Assembly: GCA_030141605.1 (NCBI GenBank)
Contig: JAQGDQ010000298.1
Coordinates: 1-64,000 of the forward strand
DNA: 64,000 bases
DNA from: Tubiluchus corallicola
Taxonomy: Eukaryota > Priapulida > Priapulimorpha > Priapulimorphida > Tubiluchidae
Direction of reading: 5' to 3'
The notes beneath the pieces are model-generated. The model saw only the letters and a program-made list of their open reading frames with translations. It searched no databases and had not been told where the DNA came from. Both the position numbers and the translations under genes were made by a program. Shown here one piece after another: positions 60,382 through 64,000 of this stretch (its first letter is position 1; every line of letters begins with the position of its first letter).

Positions 60382-62459
60382 TTTGGTGAGCACAGAAGAA
60401 AGAAAGCAACTTATATTGTAAATTAATTGTTTGTCGTTTGCCATAATGAAAAAAAATGTAGAACTTGAATTATATATGTAATGAAGTTTTCTATATCATT
60501 TCATGTTTTTTGGTTGCAGAATTTTACAAAATCACGTTGTAACTCTGAGGCTATTTCAAACTAAATGTAATCTAAATTTTATACGAAATGGAACTGTGGT
60601 AAATGGGATGCATAAATGAACACACACTTTCAGTGTGAACATGTGTAGAGGTGACAACCTTCCTATTAACTTTGTATTAATTTAAATTTTTTAGTCATTC
60701 ACTATTGTTGTCTCAATCAGTTACTTACACGTTTAACTTCTGTTATTCCACAATTATGAATGCAGTTCAAAGTTTTTGCTGTAAATACATTGTGTCATCT
60801 AAGTACACTTGTAGTTAAACTTTTTATGATGTAAAATATTAGCTGACATTGTAAAAATTTGTTGATGAAATTATATTTTGAACTGATAATATTTATTCGC
60901 TTCATCATAATAATCATAATCGTCCAATTTAACACTTTCTGAACTTTTTAATAACATTATTTGGCTATGAATAGTCCTTTACCAATACATTTTCTTTGCT
61001 TAAAGGCAGCATTTATGTAAAAGACATTGTTATATCTGTTTTGTTTACAAAATACATGAGAGCTAGCATGATGTTTATTATAGGTCAGAGACTAAATATT
61101 GCCTTCTGGATGTGCAAAAAATGTAATTTAAACTTCCCTAGTTTGTTCTGTAAAGAGAAATTAAGGTTGGGATCTGTTCCTAGCCTAAGGTTTTTTTATT
61201 GATGCAAGCACTTACTCTGGAAAAAGTCAATAATTTCATAGTAGCACAATCATTTCCATTTATAGTTGCACTATTTGCACTCAAGCAGTAAAGCTGTTAC
61301 TTTTAAATGTTGTTTAATGCAACGATTGATTGATTTTTTTATGGAAACTCTGTTAATTGTGAAAAATTTGTGTTAAGTCTGTGTAACAAATCAGTGTCTT
61401 CACTCCTCCTACTATTGTGTTGCACTAACTTACATTCCTGATTGAAGCTCTTTTATCTATAAAATATTGTACATATGTGGTTGGTAGTTGGTGCTGCTGA
61501 TTATACTTTAGTTTTAGATTATCAATTTTATTTTTTTCTTTATCGTTAACACACACACACAAAGTGTCACAACTGGAAACCTTTAAAAAATTTAACACTA
61601 TAAGATTAAGGCAAGTATTGTTAATTTAAGTGGCATTGTATTGAACTTGAATGTTCATAAAATCAATAAAGTAAATGTTGTCATAAAGTTATGCAGAACG
61701 GAGAATTGTTTTAGTGTGAGTCTTTTATATCTGTAATTAAAGAAATGATTCGTATTTACTTAAATACTAGCTAGAAGAATTAGAAAAGAAATTCTGGGCC
61801 TGAATGGCTGTGAAATCTTTTTGTTCACGTTGAGTTTTCAATGAAACTTTTCGAAAATGGAAATCTTGAACCACTAGAATTCTATCAATCTTTAACAGAA
61901 CGCACTTGGCCTAGTTTAACTTAAGCGATTTTCCAGATAAGAGTGACACTGATTTTAATTATTAGCACTTTAATGCTCATACATTTTTGCAAAACAGACA
62001 GTCTAGACTGGAGTATATATTCCTTTGAGTATATGGTTTAGAGTATTCCAAGGGTATCTGGTACTTGCCAAACTAAATTAATACCCTTTTCAAGTAATGC
62101 TGTAAATCTAAACCTGACAATATCTACTTAAAGCAGAAGACAACAACCCGCAATAATTATTATTGAATTTCCAGTCAAAGATCCTTGGTTTAAAAACCTG
62201 TCTTAGACGGATTTTTCCTTTTCCTTTTTTTTGGCTAAGTTTGTTTTCGAAAATTCGGTAACTAATGCTTTTCAATCTTCAGCAATAATTTTTTGCATCT
62301 TAGTTATCATATCTGTAAACTGAAAGTGTTCAATGAACATATTGGCATAAGAACAGAAAACAAATCTAGTCAAATTGAGTTTTAGCAGTGCGTTGATCGC
62401 ATCAATAGACAGTGTAAAGATGGAAACATCGTGTTGTAGCACTTTTAAATGAAGACATT
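60382..62459. other. Spacer between acidic nucleolin-like gene and membrane-protein gene
   Basis: AT-rich. The first ~1.3 kb is probably the 3' UTR, up to an AATAAA at 61665. I see no exon, mobile-element ends or strong repeats apart from a short (CA)n at about 61550. Confidence 0.4.
61665..61670 (+). terminator. Candidate polyadenylation signal AATAAA
   Basis: Canonical hexamer about 1.28 kb after the stop of the acidic nucleolin-like gene, in otherwise featureless AT-rich DNA. Position and hexamer only. Confidence 0.35.
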
Positions 62460-63590
62460 ATGAGAAACCAGTTTCGTGCTTTTCTCTTGTTTTTTCTCGT
62501 GGTATTTTCGTCGGTTATTTTATATGGACTATATAAGGTAATAGGATTATAGTAAATCTAAGCTAACCTCTGTACTGATTGATAAAGTCATGGAGGCTAC
62601 CTCACAGTACAGTAGTCAGTAGGTCTCCAAAAGCTAATTAAACATAATAAAATATATCAAGGAGACACACATTCAGGTACTAACTAAAAACAAGAAAAAA
62701 TATCATTCTTTGTAATTATGATCAATATATCATACTCTATACTTTCTAAATAGATATGAATTGTATTTTTGCTGCATTGCTTGTGAGAGTTAATGCCTGT
62801 AATGTCTGCAATTGCTTAAAGATCTTTATTGCAAGAACAGAATATTACCTGTCTTCTTTGTTTTTTTACAAGCAACGTTGTTTCCATTTACTGATTAAGA
62901 AATTTATGTCTCATTCGCGTTACCTTGTTGGTTAACATCTTTGAATGCAATCTTATGCGACAAGTTTAATCTTTGCGTATTCTATTAATGTTAGAAATTA
63001 AGAACGGTGGCAATACTGCAAATGAGATAGTACATGGACTTTGTAAAACGTTAACACATATTTAGGATAAAGATTAACAAGGGATTAACAAGGATATTCA
63101 TTGGTCTAGAAGTCCATTAATCATGACTTCAAACTGATTTGCTTTTTATTATATGTGCACAAGATTACCAACTGATAAATTTAACAAATATTTTGCCAAA
63201 TAAGCAGGTTGTCAAGTTGCTGATTATTATTCGTTTGTACATACCTACTTAACAGGGCACTTAATTTTCTTTAAATTTGGACGGGGTGGCTGACCTGGTG
63301 ACCGTTGGTCTTTTCGCCATGCCGTCTTTTTTCCATCTTTATTATAGTTTTTTGCTTTTGCTTATTTTCATTTTGTAAAAATTTACAGACAAATAAATGA
63401 TTTACTTAATTATTTTATCTTGAAAATATATAGTTAACATTTTCTTGCCAATTACATTGTTTCTATGTAGCATTTGAAAAGAAAAGTTTATCAGTTCATT
63501 TTGCATTCATTTGAGTGTATTTTTTGTAGTTGATTTTGGGTGATGGCGACGATTGGTCAGGCAGCGAAGCATTTCATGGAACCAGATATG
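62460..63590 (+). CDS. Possible N-terminal part of a single-pass membrane protein (partial, runs off window)
   Basis: Two exons can be read: 62460-62537 (ATG, 26 codons, ending at donor AAG/GTAATA) and 63530-63590 (acceptor TTTTTGTAG, donor TATG/GTAAAT). They join in phase 0. The first encodes MRNQF then about 18 hydrophobic residues and a short polar end. This looks like a type II signal-anchor (typical of Golgi enzymes) or a signal peptide. The second encodes a hydrophilic stretch containing GDGDDWSGSEAF. The next exon must lie beyond 64000, because I find none in the last 400 bases. No domain is recognisable from 46 residues, so the function is unknown. It is tandem to the acidic nucleolin-like gene, about 2 kb downstream of its stop. 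Confidence 0.4.
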
Positions 63591-64000
63591 GTAAATATCA
63601 TTTAAAGCATCAAAGAATCATCATCACATGCAAAAATAATGACATGCATGAAATTTTACATTTTCCCAAATTTTACACAGTTATGCAGTGCTTGCACACT
63701 GCTTCCTGCTTGGTTGGATGGCTATGAGCAATTCAATTTTTTTCACCCATGTACAAATTTGCTGATATTAATAATAATAAATTTATTTGGAAGTGCAAAT
63801 ACAATATCTAGAAACACTGAGAAAAATAGACATTTATAATAATGATTTAATTTTGATATGACAGCGTGCATATAATAAATGGCAAGAACCAGAAGTAAAG
63901 CTTGTTAGATGCTTGCACCATTGTAAACACGTCCAAATAATAATCGAAAAAAAAGGAATAAAAAACGAGGGTTTTAGGTAATTTAAAAATAAAGTTGTGC

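Overview
The window is animal nuclear DNA: AT-rich (by eye), intron-rich, with GT-AG introns of roughly 0.2-3 kb, many small DNA transposons and a SINE-like repeat whose head is a metazoan 5S rRNA. I could not name the species; an invertebrate is my inference. Splice sites were placed by hand from reading frame, GT/AG signals and protein continuity. The four complete models each splice into an uninterrupted frame, but none was checked against RNA or homologues.

Layout, left to right. (1) Minus strand, 522-16287: a 14-exon, 508-residue protein with an intact FYVE zinc finger followed by armadillo-type helical repeats. (2) Plus strand, 18933-23771: a five-exon acyl-CoA delta-9 (stearoyl-CoA) desaturase, 335 residues, with all three histidine boxes. 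It is divergent from the FYVE gene. (3) Minus strand, 27044-40969: a ten-exon nucleolin-like protein of 487 residues (acidic/Lys-rich N-terminus, RRMs, two RGG regions). It converges on the desaturase. (4) Plus strand, 41446-60381: a sixteen-exon, 694-residue second nucleolin-like protein (Lys-Thr-Pro motifs, Asp/Glu tracts, two RRMs, acidic tail). Genes 3 and 4 are head to head, with 476 bp between their start codons. (5) Plus strand, 62460 to beyond the window: the first two exons of a possible single-pass membrane protein.

Introns and spacers are full of mobile DNA: two TTAA-flanked MITE families, hAT-type MITEs (one with a perfect 8-bp target duplication), pogo/Tigger-like MITEs with CAGT ends, another terminal-inverted-repeat family, a 5S-headed SINE in two copies plus a fragment, a tRNA-derived SINE, and large minisatellites in introns of gene 4.

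The two nucleolin-like genes would both act in nucleolar RNA and ribosome biogenesis and may share a bidirectional promoter. The FYVE/ARM protein is predicted to work on PI3P-containing endosomal membranes, and the desaturase in ER lipid synthesis. Nothing in the sequence links these last two functionally to the nucleolin pair.
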